A stretch of 64,000 nucleotides of DNA from Pachypanchax playfairii (Eukaryota > Chordata > Actinopteri > Cyprinodontiformes > Aplocheilidae). The stretch covers positions 1,145,768-1,209,767 of the forward strand of contig SSNP01000093.1 of NCBI GenBank assembly GCA_006937955.1, written 5' to 3'. The notes below the pieces were generated by a model. The model was not told the DNA's origin, ran no database searches, and was given only the letters and a program-made list of their open reading frames with translations. Positions 33,641-45,100 of this stretch are shown in pieces. Within the stretch, counting starts at the first letter, position 1, and the number at the start of each line of letters is the position of its first letter. A program made the position numbers and the translations under genes.

Positions 33641-34203
33641 TGTGAGATCACCTGCATGTTGATAGTAGAGAAAGCACGGTTCAGGTATTTTGTGCTTTTT
33701 TGCCAGCCGTTCCAGCAGTATTCTTTTACTTGTTTTATTATTTTGTCCTCGTCTTGTTGTTCCCTGATTTGTTGCAGTCTCTTTTCGGTTGCGGGAAGAT
33801 GTGCGACAAGGTGATGTGCATATAGGTCAATATCCTCTTCTAGATTTCTGTCCCACAATGTCTTTTGAGGTGCTCTGGACAACACGTCCACGGTTGCTAT
33901 GCTTTTGCCAGGCAAATGTGAGATGGAAAAAGAGTTCCTCATTAACCTCATCCTCAGTCTTTGCACACGTAGAGGTAACTTATCTAGGATCTTTGAGTCC
34001 AAAAGTGGTACCAACGGTTTGTGATCCGTCTCTACGTAGAACTCAATGCCTATGAGAAAATTTGAGAAGCGCTCACACGCCCAGGTGATGGCTAATGCTT
34101 CTTTTTCTATCCGAGCGTACCTTTGTTCTGTTGGGCTGCACGAATGCAACAGGTTTGACCATGCCGTCTTCTTGATTTTGAAGCAACACAGCTCCAAGTC
34201 CAA
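33619..34203 (-). pseudogene. gypsy RNase H region
   Basis: An open stretch reads SPTEQRYARIEKEALAITWA, VETDHKPLVPLL, LRVQRLRMRLMRNSFSISHL and VDVLSRAPQ, the standard Ty3/gypsy RNase H motifs. The family role is removal of RNA from the RNA-DNA hybrid. It is cut off from the RT upstream by a frameshift near 34200-34330. Confidence 0.9.
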
Positions 34204-34333
34204 AGGAAGATGCGTCGGTAGATACTGTAGTCTGTAACTTGGGGTTGTAGAGCGCTAGGTTTGGTGACTTGTTCAGCTCTGATCTAATTGTGTCAAACGT
34301 TTTTTGTTGAGCTTCACCCTAGCACCACATGTT

Positions 34334-34956
34334 CTAGGCACTCAACAGGTCTCTCAGTGGCTGGGTTTTATCCGTTGGGTGAGGAAGGTATTTTCTGAGG
34401 TGATTAACTATCCCCAGGAACCGCCTCAGGCCACCGACGTCTGTGGGTGCTTCCATGTTGCTCAAGGCTTCCACTTTATCCAGGTCAGCTTTTACTCCAG
34501 TGCCGTCAATGATCTGTCCTAAGAACTTAATGGAAGTCTTTGAGATCTCACATTTTCCACTTTCCAGCATTACTCCTGCTTTTTCGAGCCTCCGTAGAAC
34601 TACCTCCAGCCTCGCATTACGTTGGATATGTCTCTCCGCATACACTGGTATGTCGTCCATCTGGCACACCACACCATCTAGTCCCTCCAAGAACTGAGCC
34701 ATTCTTCTCTGGAAATGTTCGGGAACAGATGAGATTCTGAAACAGAGTCTGTTAAAACAGAATCTCCCGAACAGCGTGATAAATGTAGTTATGAGTGCAG
34801 ATTCTCTAGACAGCATGATCTACCAGAATCCCGAGTTTGCGTCTAGCTCTGAGAATATCTTTGCATTTTGAAGCTGTCCCAACATGTCGTTCTCGTTTAA
34901 CAGAATAATTTAACTTTGTTAGGTCAACACACACACGCACCTCATCCTCTGTTCAC
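34334..34956 (-). pseudogene. gypsy reverse transcriptase, interrupted
   Basis: The stretch before the inserted element has VRVCVDLTKLN; the next open part has SVPEHFQRRMAQFLEGLDG, the active-site box QMDDI (usually YxDD or xMDD), KCEISKTSIKFLGQII and LRRFLGIVNHLRKYLP. Stops and frameshifts near 34820 break the protein, and the N-terminal part of the domain lies beyond the insertion at 34957-35512. Confidence 0.9.
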
Positions 34957-35512
34957 TTAAAGGGACTGTATCATGCTATTTTACAGTTTTCAACGTCTGG
35001 GATCGGCACATATATGATAAAACCTTACTGTTTGAGTTAAATTCACTTCATTTGTCCTGAAATATAACTTATATTCTCGAGTTATTCTGTGACCAAGAAG
35101 TAAAAACGCTTGGTTTACCTAAAACCCCGCCTCCCAACTGTGAGTGCGATTGGGCTGTTTAGAAAAACTAAATAAACTCCTGTAACTCTCGCAGCCAAAT
35201 GCACATTTTCGATGAGAAATTTTTAGAATGAAATACAACGAAATGGAGGTGCTAATTTGTCAGAGGACGCTCGGTGGTAAGGAGCGTCTGGAGGGAAGGA
35301 CGGTCCACCCGCGACTGGATGCGATCCGACCCGGGAGATGACACCAAGGCTGGGATCGGACATGAGCGAGTAAAGCAGCTGCTCAGGAAAATTACTCGGG
35401 AATGCACTAATTAAGCCAAAAACCACTCTGGAGGTCTTTTAAATAAAGAAATAGCATCACAACATTGTTAAAAGCTCAAAAAAGTTGATTTTTCATGATA
35501 CAGGAGCTTTAA
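34957..35512 (+). mobile_element. TTAA-flanked miniature element, copy B, inside gypsy
   Basis: TTAA at 34957-34960 and 35509-35512. The inverted ends read AGGGACTGTATCATG on the left and AGCTCCTGTATCATG on the right (opposite strand). It is 556 bp including TTAA and non-coding, and the same family as copy A at 29440. Gypsy reading resumes on either side (EQPTDWC on the right, VRVCVDLTKLN on the left), confirming a clean insertion. Confidence 0.88.
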
Positions 35513-35628
35513 GAATCAGCACCAGTCGGTGGGCTGCTCCACTCTTGAAATCACCCCTAGCTCCTCCATGCGAGTTAGCTCTTTTCTTACTGTCAGTAAC
35601 ATGGGTAGCCAAATGCATCAAGGGGTCG

Positions 35629-36597
35629 TCAGAGCGAATGGGCTGGCATTTTTTTGGGTTCAATTTTATACTTTCCTTCCATTTTGCCTAAACCACTGAA
35701 CAGTTTTGGGAAGTGCTGTTTCACTGCCTCTACTGAAGTAAATGACACTGACTCCACTCTAGCCACTAACCCCAGAGCTACGCTTGCTGGGCGGCTGAGT
35801 ATACCTTGTGTTAAATCTGGCACAGCATACACTGACTGTACTGTAGACTTGTTATTGGCTGTGCTTATGTTAGCCACAAACGTCCCTTTTACTGATAAAG
35901 GTGACATTCCTGCCCCATACAGTTTAAGTTTAGACGGCTGTAGCTGTGGTCTCTGTGCTAGAGCATTGAACACTTTATTTGGGAGGACAGTGACATCTGC
36001 TCCTGTGTCAATTTTTAGCACACAGTCCAGATTGTTTATTTTGACGTTAGTGACCCAGGCATCTTCTGACCGATCTGAGGCCACTGAACCTAAAAATGCA
36101 ATCTCACTCTCACTATCACAATCAAAGCCTGCAGCCTGGATTTCTCTGAATGCTCCTGACACACACGCGAGCATAATGACTTTTTTTCTTGCATACATTG
36201 CAGATTACATCTCTGGCTGGGCATGTGTTTTTACTGTGAGGAGGCTTCCTACCGCATCTATTAAACCGTTGTGTGTCATGTCCTGTGTATGTCCCTTGTC
36301 TTTGTTCATCGTTCTCACTGGTTTGTTAAATGTTTTTGTAAACATTTTCTTGTTAGCTTTGATGCTATCCACGTTGCAGGGGTTTTCCTGTTTGAAATTA
36401 GTTTTCAGAATGTCCTGCTGCTTCTTCACGAGCTCACTTCGGCAGATCTTTGTGACTGCTTTATCCAGCGTGAGGTCCGCATCCATATGTAATGACTTCG
36501 AGAGCCGCTTGTCGTGTATCTGGACCACAAGCCTGTCTCTAATTCTTTCGCTGTGCAGGGCTCCATAGCCACAGTGTTCTGCTAGGGCATACAGCAA
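35629..36597 (-). pseudogene. gypsy gag end and protease
   Basis: A gag piece (36205-36597) reads RIRDRLVVQIHDKRLSKSL and LTLDKAVTKICR, as in capsid regions of gypsy gag. The next frame (35629-36198) has the aspartic protease LKIDTGADVTVLPNKVF with the catalytic DTG, and continues to the start of the RT (GKMEGKYKI). A frameshift near 36200 separates the two. Confidence 0.88.
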
Positions 36598-37089
36598 TGT
36601 AATAAAACCGTCCGCAGACTCACCAGCTTCTTGTTGCCTTTAGTTGAATTTAGCAAGTTCAAAAATGAAGTTTCTCCTCACCACAAAATGTCTCTCCAAC
36701 TTGTCCACTAACGTATCATATTCATTTTCCTCTTCATCCGTCATGTTTAATGAGGTGAGCACATCCTCAGCTTCTTCTCTCATTGTGTAGATCAACGTAT
36801 TCACCTGGTTTTCTTCCGGCTGTAGCTCAAGCCCAGAAGCTTATCCTGAATCTCTCAAAATGTTTAATCCATTTGGGCCACTCTTCTGGTTTCCTGAAAT
36901 CAAACTTTGGCAGCGGCGCAACCTGAAACACTGTTGGGGCTACTTTGGCCATACCGTGTGGCAAATGCTAACTGGTGCAGCTAACTAACGCTGGCTAGCT
37001 CTGCTCCGCTCGCATCTTCGAGTCATACAATGTGAGTCTGGTCCGATCAGTAAGAGGAAGCACTTGAGCTGAAATCTCACCCCTGCCGG

Positions 37090-37105
37090 CCGACTTCTGA
37101 CACCA
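37090..37105 (-). other. gypsy primer-binding site
   Basis: On the element strand TGGTGTCAGAAGTCGG follows the 5' LTR with no gap. It complements the 3' end expected of a leucine tRNA (from memory the CAA type) except near its last bases. The tRNA identity is inferred. Confidence 0.75.
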
Positions 37106-37278
37106 TGTCTTTTTAGAAGCGAGAGCCAACTAGCCTGGTAAGCATGACTCGTGGGACAGAAGACTCGTGGGACCTGTGCTGTCAGCTATTTTATTCTACT
37201 CTCTCTAAAGCCCCCTTCCCCCACAGGAGGGTGCTCATCTACAGAGTATGGAGTTTAGATACATCCACTATCGTAACA
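37106..37278 (-). repeat. gypsy 5' LTR (173 bp)
   Basis: Partner of the LTR at 32178-32345. It carries a short extra segment in which ACTCGTGGGAC appears twice, which explains the length difference. Confidence 0.93.
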
Positions 37279-37395
37279 GTTTGGACACACCTTCTCATTC
37301 AAAGAGAATTAGAACTTCTGGAACCGCATCATTTGAAACCGTCTATAAAAGGGAGGGCCGTCTGGTTTAATGTTTTAAGCTGATTGGAGGATGTG

Positions 37396-37670
37396 CCAGC
37401 AAGCGTCTGCCTTTGACTATTTGTCTTTAGCCAGTCACAGTAAATCAAGCGCTCGCATCTACATTCGGGAGAAAGATACACACATCATTACCACTAAGAA
37501 AAGCAAAATGCATCTTTACGATTAAGAATTTGCACAAAGTTCTTACCTTTGCTAATTTTTCAATGAAGAAATCATCTCTAGTTCTCCTAAAACAGATTCA
37601 ATAGCCGCTTTTATGCAAACATCCACCGGCACAGCCATGTTTGTTTTGCTTTCAGTATCTGGGCATTTTT
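37396..37670 (-). repeat. Repeat with start of a transposon-encoded ORF
   Basis: The minus strand carries ATGGCTGTGCCGGTGGATG and an open piece reading AAIESVLGELE. The same text occurs on the plus strand near 43300. It resembles the N-terminus of RecQ-like helicase proteins carried by repeats in fish genomes (inference), but no helicase motifs are present in this copy. Confidence 0.45.
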
Positions 37671-37842
37671 TTTACATTTGCGTAAACTTGATAAATTCTA
37701 CACATTTTGGTCTAAAAACATTTTAGTGCTGCCATCTTAGGGTTGAAATGTGGCTACTGCATTTAAAATTTGTGATTAGCTGAAAGCAGTACATGCCTAC
37801 ATCAGCTGTTTACGTCACCAGCATCAATCACCGCCCAGCTCA

Positions 37843-38406
37843 CCACTCCCCCAGGGTCCTAAGTGACGCTCACTTTCAAGTCCTTTCACTGCACTGGCTT
37901 CCAGTTGCAGCACGCATCAAATACAAAGCTCTGCTTCTGGCTTACCAGACTCTAACACACACAGCTTCTACTTACCTTCACTCCTTCATCCAAACCTACA
38001 TTCCCACGCGTCAGCTACGCTCAGCCGCTGAAAGACGCCTAGCGCTTCCACCACAACGTGGCATGAGATCATGTTCCAAACTCCTCTGTTATCCCCCGAT
38101 GGTGGAATGAGTCGGCAGCTACTTTTAAGAGCAGACTTAAGACTCACCTCTTTAAAGAACACTTTCAGTCTTAATGTGGGATTAATTTATGATTTATGAT
38201 AGCGATTTGAGAATGTATCTCTCACTAAAAAAAAAAAAAAAAATTGATACACTTGAAGTATCAGCGTCGGAATTAAACTGGACTCCAAACAGTCCGCCTC
38301 CTTATATTGTTTCCTTTTCTTTGATTTCTTGCTTGTATGTTCTCTCAATGTAAGTCGCTTTGGATAAAAGCGTCTGCTAAATGAAAGTAGTAGTAGTAGT
38401 AGTAAG
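37843..38406 (+). mobile_element. LINE 3' end fragment (I/Nimb-like)
   Basis: Reads SLHWLPVAARIKYKALLLAY, YIPTRQLRSAAERRLALPP, then a 3' end with AAGTCGCTTTGGATAAAAGC and GTCTGCTAAATGAAAG followed by a short AGT repeat. The tail is characteristic of a widespread fish LINE/SINE 3' end. The coding part is frameshifted. Confidence 0.7.
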
Positions 38407-39160
38407 TCTCAAGTTCAAGTTTATTTATTTATAAAGCGCCAGTTCATGACAAAGTCATTTCAAGGCACTTCACAGAAAATCAACCAATTAATAATAAAAC
38501 ATTTTCTATCTAAGGAACCAGCCGATTGGGCTGAATTGTTATTTCAGCACAATCCCCCATCCTGAGCAACCACAATTGGCGACAGTGGAAAGGAACGACT
38601 CCCTTTTAACAGGAAGAAACCTCTAGCAGAACCCGGCTCAGGATGGGCGGCCTTCTGCCTTAGCCGACTGGGGTCTGAGCTGACAGGAAAGAGACAAACA
38701 CAGATGGATTTGTGCCAGTCGTCATGTCTATAGAAAGATAAACAGAGAAACACTTAATGGCAGCAGTAACAAGCAAAGCAATAACAATTTGATGGCTCTA
38801 GTGGGAATATTTCATCCCATGTTTATATGAGAGTGTATGTATGTGAATGCAAGTGTGAATATTTCCTACCTTGTTTATGTGAGATACATCCTCCTCAGAG
38901 GCAGCCAGAGTAAAGAGAGACAGCAGAGTGAAGAAATGTGGTCAGTATGTCCTCCGACAGTCTAAACCTATTGTAGCATAACTAAAGGGAAAGCTCAGGA
39001 GAACCCAAGCTAACCCTGACTATAGGATTGTGTAAAAAGGAAAGTTTTAAGTCTATTCTTAAAACTACACAAGGTGTCTGCCTCACGGATAAAAAGTGGA
39101 AGCTGGTTCCACAGGAGAGGAGCCTGATAACTAAAAATTCTTCCTCTCATTCTACTTTTA

Positions 39161-39865
39161 CCCCCAAATTCCAATACGTCCGCTCCGTTCCGCCTTGGCT
39201 CTCCGCTGGCTTCCGACCTCATAGTACACTGCAACGCTATACAATGGTTCCGGTGCGAAGACCTGAGGTGCGCGAATAAGCATGCACAGAATTTGATTTA
39301 TTGACATCCTTGTAAAAAGGATGCGTGGTGTCATAAAGAATCTTGTGCTTTTCCACTTCAAGAATCAGCTTCTCCTCGTTCATCTGCAGCTGTCACTCGC
39401 AAGTGTTTATTACACAAAACCACATATAGGGTAGGGATCGATAAAATGGCTTTCAAAATAATATATTGTTGAATTATACATTGTTCAATTGATCTGTAAA
39501 CACGCACAAATGTATGGAAACATACATGTATATATATATTAGTTGTTAGATTAAAATACCTATGCGTATGAAACAAAAAATTTGTTTGTTTATCGATTTA
39601 TTTTGATAAAACGGAAGTTATGCTTGTTCCCTATCTTATTGGGGCAGTATGATTTCTGTACATTGGCTGCGGACGTGTTCCGGCATCCGGCAAAAATAGA
39701 ATCTGCCTATTCTCGCCGGATGGCAGAACAGCAGTGCGGTGCACGGCGGCGCACTGCGGAGGCAGTGGAATAGCTCTGATTGACTACAATGGGACCATTT
39801 TATATCCGGTGTTCGTGCCGGAGCGGAGTGGAGCAGAACGGAGCGCATGTAGTGGAAATTGGGGG
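39161..39865. mobile_element. Non-autonomous DNA element, Harbinger-like
   Basis: 705 bp inserted into the L2 copy. The inverted ends are CCCCCAAATTCCAATACGTC on the left and CCCCCAATTTCCACTACATG on the right (opposite strand), each followed by CGCTCCGTTC. The flanks are TTA (39158-39160) and TCA (39866-39868), a 3-bp duplication with one change, as in the PIF/Harbinger group. L2 reading joins across it. No transposase. Confidence 0.8.
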
Positions 39866-40590
39866 TCAGAAACTCTAGGAACTACAAGCAGACATGCAGA
39901 CTGAGAGCGAAGTTCTCTGTTAGGAGCATATGGAACAATAAGATCTTTAATATAAGCTGGAATTCCATGAAGTCATCTCTACTGAGGGTTACAGGGATAC
40001 ACGGTTCAACAGAAGTTGGGTTTTTTATTAATCTGGCTACTAAACAGAAACCTGGGATTGTTCTTGTTCTCCTCTATGAGGGACGAGTAATACTCAGTTC
40101 TAACCCTGCGAAGGGCTCTTTTGTATATGAGCATATCTCTCCAAGATAAATAAACTTCTTCTAGCTTAGTGGAACGCCATTTCCTTTCTAACTTTCTTGA
40201 AGTTCTTTTTAGCATACGCAGCTCTAAATTAAATCAAGGAGCCTCCTCTGGCTGATTACCTTCATTTTCAGAGAAGCAACTTTATCCAATGACGTGCGCA
40301 TTGAAGCTGTAAAATTATCAGTAAGATCATCAATTCGCCAGTCTGCAAAATCTTTGCAGCTGCTCTCTGTTATATTATTCTTCTGGAATGAAGATAAAGC
40401 TAATGGAATAGATTCTTTGAATTTAGTTACAGCATTTTCTGATAAACATATATGGTAATTAAAGTTTCTATCTGGAGCGGTGAGGTCCATCATTGTAAAT
40501 TCAACGGTTATTAAAAAATGATCAGACAAGACAGGGTTGTGAGGAAACACTATCAGCTGTTCAATCTCTACGCCATAAGTCAGAACAAGA

Positions 40591-41130
40591 TCAAGAGTAT
40601 GATGACAATANGTGAGTTGGTTCGTTTACACTTTGAGAGAAACCAACTGAATCCAAAAGATCATTAAAAGCTATATTCAAACTATCACTTTCAACATCAA
40701 CATGAATATTGAAATCTCCCACTATAATGACTTTATCAGATTTCAATAATAGTTCTGATAAAAAGACTGAAAATTCAGACAAGAACTCAGAATAAGCACC
40801 TGGTGGACGATATACAACAACAAGTAAAATAGGTTCATCTGATTTCCAATTTGGGTGAGAAATACTGAGGGTCATAAATTCAAAGGATTTATAACTAATA
40901 GCTGGTCTAGAGCTAATCAATAGACCGGACTGGAAAATAGCTGCTACTCCTCCTCCTCGACCTGTTGCTGGAGGAACATGAAGATTAAGGTAGTTAGAAG
41001 GAGTTGATTCATTAATACTAACATGATCCTCCTGCTGCAGGTTGCCGTAAGACAAAATAGATCAATATGATGATCAGTTATCAAATCATTAACTAACAGA
41101 GATTTAGATGAAAGAGATCTAACACTCAGT
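40591..41130 (-). pseudogene. L2 ORF2 endonuclease domain
   Basis: The frame open below 41055 reads PPATGRGGGVAAIF, ILLVVVYRPPGAYSEFL and VIIVGDFNIHVD, the apurinic/apyrimidinic endonuclease motifs of LINEs. Upstream, in a shifted frame, SLLVNDLITDHHIDLFCLT marks the domain start. The downstream frame is broken near the N at 40611. Confidence 0.85.
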
Positions 41131-41154
41131 AAACCACATCTAATGGTTTTATTT

Positions 41155-41447
41155 AAATGGTAAATGTCCTGTATTTGTATAGCGCTTTTCTAGTCATTCA
41201 GACCACTCAAAGCGCTTTCACACTACAAGTTTTACATTCACCTATTCACACAACCTGATATGTAAGCCGGGGGGAGAGGGTAGGGGCTAACACTCACACA
41301 ACCCGATACGCAGATCGGGGGGCAACATGGGGTTCAATGTCTTGCCCAAGGACACTTCGACATGTGGCGGTGGAAGCTGGGATCGATCCACCAACCTTCA
41401 AATTGGAGGACGACCGCTCGAACCACTGAGCCACAGCTGGTTACAGG
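41155..41447 (-). repeat. tRNA-derived SINE inside L2
   Basis: Minus-strand SINE with the A-box side at 41440 (CTGTGGCTCAGTGGTTCGAG), B box (GGTGGATCGATCC), GTCCTTGGGCAAGACATTGA and a 3' end with AGCGCTATACAAATACAGGA. Same family as the head at 966-1085. It splits the L2 copy between ORF1 and ORF2. Confidence 0.85.
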
Positions 41448-41569
41448 TTTAATATTGGTAACTGTGTATTGAATATTTCTTTATGTAATTTGAACCGTGG
41501 TTGAGCAGACACCATCTCTATAAGAAAATGGTAGGATAACGTCAGAGAAGCTGCGGAGAGGTGTGTAAG

Positions 41570-42220
41570 ACTACAACTCTGCTTCCTGGACTGGACCCTG
41601 GATTGTCACGGCTTTGGAAAAGTAATAAATTCAGCCATATTTCTAGAAAGTCCACTATCAAAATCCAAAGTAGGATGGATGCCGTCTCTCCGAATCAGTC
41701 CAAGTTTTCCCCAAAACGTCTGCCAATTATCCATGAAGCCCACGTTGTTATCGGGACTCCACCTAGACAACCAGCGACGAAATGAAGACATACGACTAAA
41801 CATGTCATCGTTTCTCAGATTAGGGAGGGGACCAGAGAAGATTACAGAGTCCGACATTGTTCTTGCAAAGTTAGACACCGAAGCAACATTAACTTTAGTG
41901 ACCTCCGATTGGCGTAACCGGGTGTCATTACTACCGATGTGAATAATAATCCTACTGTATTTGCTTATCCTTAGCCAGCAGTTTCAGGTAGCCTTCTATG
42001 TTGCCCACTCTGGCACCCAGAAGGCATTTGACTATGGTCGCTGGTGTCTCTAATGCCACATTTCGGACTACGGAGCTGCCAATAACCAGAGTCTGTTTCT
42101 CAACGAGTGTGTCGCTGAGTGGGGAAAAAACAGTTTGAAACGTGGACAGGGGGATGGTGAACCGGGGGCTGCACCACCCATCTTGAAAAGTTTGCCCCTC
42201 TCATTTACTAATGTGCCACA
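41570..42220 (-). pseudogene. L2 ORF1 esterase-like domain
   Basis: Minus-strand pieces read TLVIGSSVVRNVALETPATI, GARVGNIEGYLKLLA, SVIFSGPLPNLRNDDMFSR, WSPDNNVGFMDNWQTFWGK and GLIRRDGIHPTLD. GSSVVRN (block I), SGPLPN and DGIHPT (catalytic Asp/His block) are the SGNH-hydrolase motifs found in ORF1 of L2/CR1 elements. The protein is frameshifted near 41940. Confidence 0.85.
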
Positions 42221-42229
42221 AACGGGACT

Positions 42230-42992
42230 TTAAAGGTGGGATATGGAACTTGCAACAGAATAACACAGCACAATGCCTTCAGTCATCTGGGTGCCAGGCT
42301 CTTTAACCCCCCTGCATGCGCTCACGCTCCGACGCTCAGGTTGATCAATATTCCTCACCAAACACACTCTGATCCTCGATCCGAGCAACACAATAAAATA
42401 TCATGAGTTCAGCCCACTAATCATGCTTTCCAGTCCCACTGATCACACACTGACTCTGATAAAAGCAGCTCCTACCTGTTTGTAGCTCAGTCATCGATTC
42501 AGTCCGTGGCAAAGAGCTAATAGTTGTCCCGCGGCTCCAAAACTTTCTGCAGTCTCCTCCTAAGATCCTCTGTCCTCCTCACACACCATACTGCAGGCCC
42601 CACTTATACAATAAAATTAAAAAAAAGCAATAAAATCCTCCACGGTGTGTCTTCAAGTCAAATAAGTGGCCCGAAGCTCCTCCACTTCAGCGACATGAAG
42701 CAGCAATGTGTTAGCTAATAGCTACTCCCCAGCACCAGCCTCACTGTGGTGGAGTATTTACAGTATTAGACAACCCAAAATGGTGCCTGGTGCTCTGCCA
42801 GTTATTAGCTGGTAGATGTAAACAAAATGCCAACGTCGTACCCTCCATAATTAATATTTTATATTTTACTTAAAAGATAATTTTTAGAGGAAATGCTGTA
42901 TTCTCATTTTACAACCATCTAAACACCCCGTGGAGGCGTTATTTTATTAAAAATATTGCTTTTAATGAAAATGTTTCATATCCTACCTTTAA
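42230..42992. mobile_element. TTAA-flanked element, third family
   Basis: TTAA at 42230-42233 and 42989-42992. The ends AGGTGGGATATG (left) and AGGTAGGATATG (right, opposite strand) are inverted. 763 bp, no transposase. It abuts the 5' part of the L2 copy, so it may have inserted into the L2 or its flank. Confidence 0.65.
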
Positions 42993-43269
42993 TGTCACCA
43001 ACCATTGCCATTTCATTTAGGTGTATCCATATAAATGGCCCACCCTGTACTTTCTACAATATGTCGAACTGCTTGGCTGAGGTCTGCACTCTGAGTGTTT
43101 TTCTAGTTTTTTTGTTTTTCCATTCTTCCCCAGTATCTTGACCAACATCTATGTAATTATTTAATCTTGTGCTGCAAGATGGATTCTCCGACTCGACTCC
43201 ACTGATGGTTCAGACCAATCATTTCTTAACATTGTGCTTTAGGATGGATGTTCAGGTGTGACGATAGCA

Positions 43270-43470
43270 GCAGTGCCCAGGCAAAGCAAAACAAACATGG
43301 CTGCGCCAGTGGATACACAAATAGAAGTGGCTATTGAATCTGTTTTAGGAGAACTAGAGACCAATTCTTTATTGACAAATGAGCAGTTTGTGCATTTTTT
43401 TATGCAAGAGCTTGATTTACTATGATTGGCTAAAAACAAATCATGGTAGATGGACACTTACTGGCGTGTC
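43270..43470 (+). repeat. Repeat with start of a transposon-encoded ORF
   Basis: Plus-strand ATG at 43300 begins MAAPVDTQIEVAIESVLGEL and stops after about 42 residues. It matches the minus-strand copy near 37630 in ATTGAATCTGTTTTAGGAGA. Probably a decayed transposon gene start; see the companion entry at 37396. Confidence 0.45.
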
Positions 43471-43619
43471 GTTCAATCAGCTCAAACTACTATATCAGAA
43501 AGCTCTCCCTTTTTCAGACGCTTTCAGACACCCTACACTTAGAGCTGGAAGAGCCAGGTCAGTATTTATTATCCAGAACGTTTAAATCATGTGCCCTTCT
43601 TGAAAGTCAGACGACTCCC

Positions 43620-43905
43620 AAACTGCCACACACAACAGTTTCTCACACAGACACACACTCGCACACACACAGGTTTGTTTTGCTATCCTTGTTGGGCCCG
43701 TCCATTGACTTCCATTGATTTTAGTAACTAGATTTACACCTAACCCAAACCCTTTTCCTAACCTTAACCATTACTGATCTATAACTAACCCTAAGACTAA
43801 CTAAAACTCTATTCACACCATACCTATAAACCTAACCCCTAACCCTAAAAAGGGGAGTCCCCAGTATGAGGCCTGGGCTTCGGTCCCCACAAGAACCCTC
43901 GGTCC
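43620..43905. repeat. Interspersed repeat with telomere-like CCTAACCC runs
   Basis: Contains CTATCCTTGTTGGGCCC and TTGACTTCCATTGATTTTAG, then degenerate CCTAACCC/CTTAACC words up to CCTAACCCCTAACCCTAA near 43832-43849. Sequences of this kind are common in vertebrate interspersed repeats and do not indicate a real telomere. Confidence 0.6.
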
Positions 43906-45100
43906 CTGTAACACTGCCAGAGGTGAGGCTTCCGGACCTTCTGACCACCAGCAAGCAGGCTCGAGAAGAGTCTTGCCCAAGGGGGTGGTGGTGGGGGTCA
44001 TTTTCTTACAGATGATGGATCTTTTTGGTGTCATTGAGCCGGGACCTCCAGCAGGCACTGAAAAAAATTCACATCTGAGTGAGAATCCGCTGGGATGAAG
44101 CTCTGTACCTGAAGTATCTCAGGGTCTTGTTCAAGAGTGAAGGCAGAATGAGAGAGATGCTGAATCAATCTGTTGTAATGAGTAAAAGTGACAGAAGGCT
44201 GAACTCGGTCATCTGAAATATTCTTCTGTTAGTGTTTAAGATTTGCTTTGTCATTCTGAATGAACCTGTGAACTCCGTCTCGTTCTCTAATGCTCCTCGA
44301 GACTCTTGTTGCACATTTTAAATGACCAGACAGCTGTTGGACACTTTGTGCATTTTATTTGCAGGTCGATCACGGCAATTCTTATTTATAGACTGGGACT
44401 GTCATACATACAACAGAAAAAAAACTTACTTGGCTTATCTAACTACATGTAATAATGACAAATGCATTCATGAATGTAAATTCTTGCTCACAGTTGTACA
44501 TCTCAGTTACACATGCTTCACACAATGTTACAACTTGTCCCGAGTCTTGCATTAGCCTAACCACAATGTGAAACTATACCTGGCTACTCGACACTTTGTC
44601 TTTCTCGTTGATAGCAGCTACAAAATACTCACTCATTTGGCCCCTCTCTACACACAGAACACTTAAGTAAATTGTGACATTCATACCTGTTAAACCAAAC
44701 ACAGAGACAGCATTAGCAGCTTGCCACCTGCTTGATCGAGGCAGCTCTTATTCATGTACTGGGACTGTCGCTATATCACCTGTGTCCCTGTGTAACCTCG
44801 TGGCAAGATCCATGAACTACACCCAAATTACAACATCTGCTGTTCCCTGTACAGTGAGCTCAAACAAAGCATGCATTGCTCATTCCCCTGCATCATAATC
44901 AAAAGAAAATAAATCAGTTTGAAACAAACAATATATAAATGGGGGGTGCGCCTCTTTACTATTCTTACACTCCTGCCACTATTTTCCACAGAAACACAGG
45001 GTTTAGTTGCGTTTAGTCACTGAGAACGATGTTTTGATCCCAATGACAGTTTCTTTTTAGCTCTGCCGCAGATGCTGAGCTAAAAAAAGCTTTTGAGACA
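43906..45100. other. No gene seen; weak internal duplication
   Basis: No exon. A degenerate duplication about 365 bp apart: CTTATTTATAGACTGGGACT near 44382 and CTTATTCATGTACTGGGACT near 44747. Possibly remains of an unclassified element. Confidence 0.4.

Larger units (their letters stand above)
32178..37278 (-). mobile_element. Ty3/gypsy LTR retrotransposon, complete structure, degenerate coding
   Basis: A minus-strand element with both LTRs, a primer-binding site next to the 5' LTR, a polypurine tract next to the 3' LTR, and gag, protease, RT, RNase H and integrase remains in the Ty3/gypsy order. The flanks are GTTTC (left) and GTTTG (right), a 5-bp target duplication with one mutation. Coding is broken by several frameshifts and stops and by a TTAA-flanked insertion at 34957-35512. 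The insertion site was itself a repeat: the outer flanks rejoin as ACAGACCAAAAGTTTGGACA. Confidence 0.93.
38409..42229 (-). mobile_element. L2 LINE, long copy, internally deleted and interrupted
   Basis: Read from 42229 downward: an esterase-type ORF1 domain (42220-41570), the ORF2 endonuclease (41130-40591), the linker toward the RT (40550-40006), then a jump to the C-terminal end (39960-39866 and 39157-39010) and the full 3' tail ending at 38409. The RT catalytic core is missing. A Harbinger-like element (39161-39865) and a SINE (41155-41447) interrupt it. A single N is at 40611. Confidence 0.88.

Noticed and set aside
35654..36568. 304-residue plus-strand frame
   Set aside because: Antisense to the gypsy gag and protease region, which carries the real motifs (DTGA).
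43735..43850. Telomere-like CCTAACCC repeats as an interstitial telomere
   Set aside because: The units are degenerate and embedded in an interspersed repeat.
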